In this document: positions 63,496 to 64,000 of the stretch, in pieces | Layout: each line of letters begins with the position of its first letter | Numbering within the stretch: position 1 is the first letter of the stretch | Source: Altericroceibacterium spongiae | GTDB taxonomy: Bacteria; Pseudomonadota; Alphaproteobacteria; Sphingomonadales; Sphingomonadaceae | Direction of reading: 5' to 3' | DNA length: 64,000 nt | Assembly: GCF_003610805.1 (NCBI RefSeq) | Contig: NZ_RAPF01000001.1 | Coordinates: 186,001 to 250,000, forward strand | Notes under the pieces: generated by a model | Database searches by the model: none | Told to the model about the DNA's origin: nothing | Seen by the model: the letters and a program-made list of their open reading frames with translations, nothing else | Translations under genes and position numbers: made by a program

Positions 63496-64000
63496 ATGAC
63501 AGTGATGGAAACCCTGCCGGAAGTGACCACAGATGCGGCCTGGCGTGGTGATCAGCTTAGTAAATCGCAGGACTGGATCTACCAGCTATCCGACGCGCAA
63601 GTGACGGAACTTGAGAATCTTGGACACAAATTCATGGCGGATGACCCTGATCTGCGTTTCGTGCAGAAAGAGGATTATCCGCTGATTGAATGTGCCGGAG
63701 CCGTAAAGGAATGGGGCCATGACGTCGATTATGGCCGGGGTTTTGTCCTTGTTCGCGGCTTGCGCACAGAGTTGTATTCTGACGCACTATCCTCTGCGAT
63801 CTACTACATTCTCGGCCTTTATATGGGCGATCCTATCCGTCAAAACGAGATGGGGGATTTGCTGGATCATATTTACGCAACTTCGGACAAGACGATGGAC
63901 GATCCGACAGCCTTGTCGTCCAAGGTGCGTGACAAGCTGGTCTATCATTCGGACAGTTCGGATATCGTGGCGCTGATGTGTCTTCGTCCCGCTCGGGAGG
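63496..64000 (+). CDS. TauD/TfdA-family dioxygenase, 3' end outside window
   Basis: The first 168 residues are visible. GRGFVLVRGLRTELYS, ILGLYMGDPIRQNEMGDLL and KLVYHSDSSDIVALMCLRPA are typical of the TauD/TfdA family; His-x-Asp in YHSDSSD are two of the iron ligands. Family enzymes use Fe(II), 2-oxoglutarate and oxygen to hydroxylate or cleave substrates such as sulfonates, phenoxy acids or halogenated acids. AGAGGAAC precedes the ATG at 63496. The gene is cut by the window end, and the second His and Arg ligands lie beyond it. Confidence 0.88.
   Translation, partial: MTVMETLPEVTTDAAWRGDQLSKSQDWIYQLSDAQVTELENLGHKFMADDPDLRFVQKEDYPLIECAGAVKEWGHDVDYGRGFVLVRGLRTELYSDALSSAIYYILGLYMGDPIRQNEMGDLLDHIYATSDKTMDDPTALSSKVRDKLVYHSDSSDIVALMCLRPARE

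Noticed and set aside
1-64000. CRISPR arrays, rRNA genes, prophage genes or known riboswitches
   Set aside because: No regularly spaced direct repeats, rRNA stretches, phage structural genes or riboswitch cores were noticed on reading both strands; a covariance-model search was not possible.

Overview
The window is chromosomal DNA from an alphaproteobacterium, most likely a sphingomonad (order Sphingomonadales). This is an inference from content: three TonB-dependent receptors, a FecI/FecR pair, an O-demethylase resembling LigM of Sphingobium sp. SYK-6, TauD and SDR enzymes, and a housekeeping block (mfd, slyD-type FKBP, bolA, cobS, truA, fmt, recR, def, lolCD, dnaE) whose proteins read as alphaproteobacterial. 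No 16S gene or other species marker is present.

Region 1 (1-10.5 kb) is accessory and patchy. It holds the end of a MetE-like gene with a flavin reductase and an SBF-type transporter, then an IS21-family element that kept both 32-bp ends but lost its middle. Next come a MarR regulator divergent from a CynX-type exporter and an alpha/beta hydrolase, and an isolated AT-rich zinc-ribbon membrane protein. The region closes with a LigM-like O-demethylase divergent from a second MarR regulator, with a perfect 17-bp inverted repeat between them.

Region 2 (10.5-18.2 kb) is a catabolic and uptake block: ECF sigma factor, FecR anti-sigma factor, STN-type TonB receptor, three short-chain dehydrogenases and a SnoaL-like protein, all on the plus strand. 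The first dehydrogenase has His where the family has its catalytic Tyr.

Region 3 (18.4-28.9 kb) is a complete cellulose operon: a BcsR-like small protein, BcsQ, a single-chain BcsA-BcsB fusion with a PilZ c-di-GMP site, BcsC, BcsD and a BcsZ endoglucanase with a Tat-like signal and a possible lipobox. Fusion plus BcsD recalls the acs operon of Komagataeibacter, a maker of crystalline cellulose. A TonB receptor and an alkaline-phosphatase-like enzyme follow as a pair.

Region 4 (33.6-59.7 kb) is mostly conserved core genome: tRNA-Asn, NAD kinase, two c-di-GMP turnover proteins flanking mfd, FKBP isomerase, pirin, GST, BolA, a DnaJ protein, CobS, TruA, Fmt, RecR, a YegP-like protein, a DJ-1/PfpI protein, peptide deformylase, LolC/LolD, DnaE, a CHAD protein, a radical SAM protein and a divergent Nramp-type transporter. 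The c-di-GMP enzymes could feed the PilZ domain of the cellulose synthase, although they are not linked to it.

Region 5 (59.8-64 kb) has an unrecognised exported protein whose ribosome-binding site lies in one arm of a perfect inverted repeat. After it, a TonB receptor is divergent from a TauD/TfdA-type dioxygenase that runs off the window end. No CRISPR array, prophage, rRNA gene or replication origin was seen. The best candidates for new biology are the O-demethylase regulatory unit, the His-for-Tyr dehydrogenase in its FecIR-receptor cluster, the BcsAB-BcsD-BcsZ operon and the hairpin over the start of the exported protein gene.
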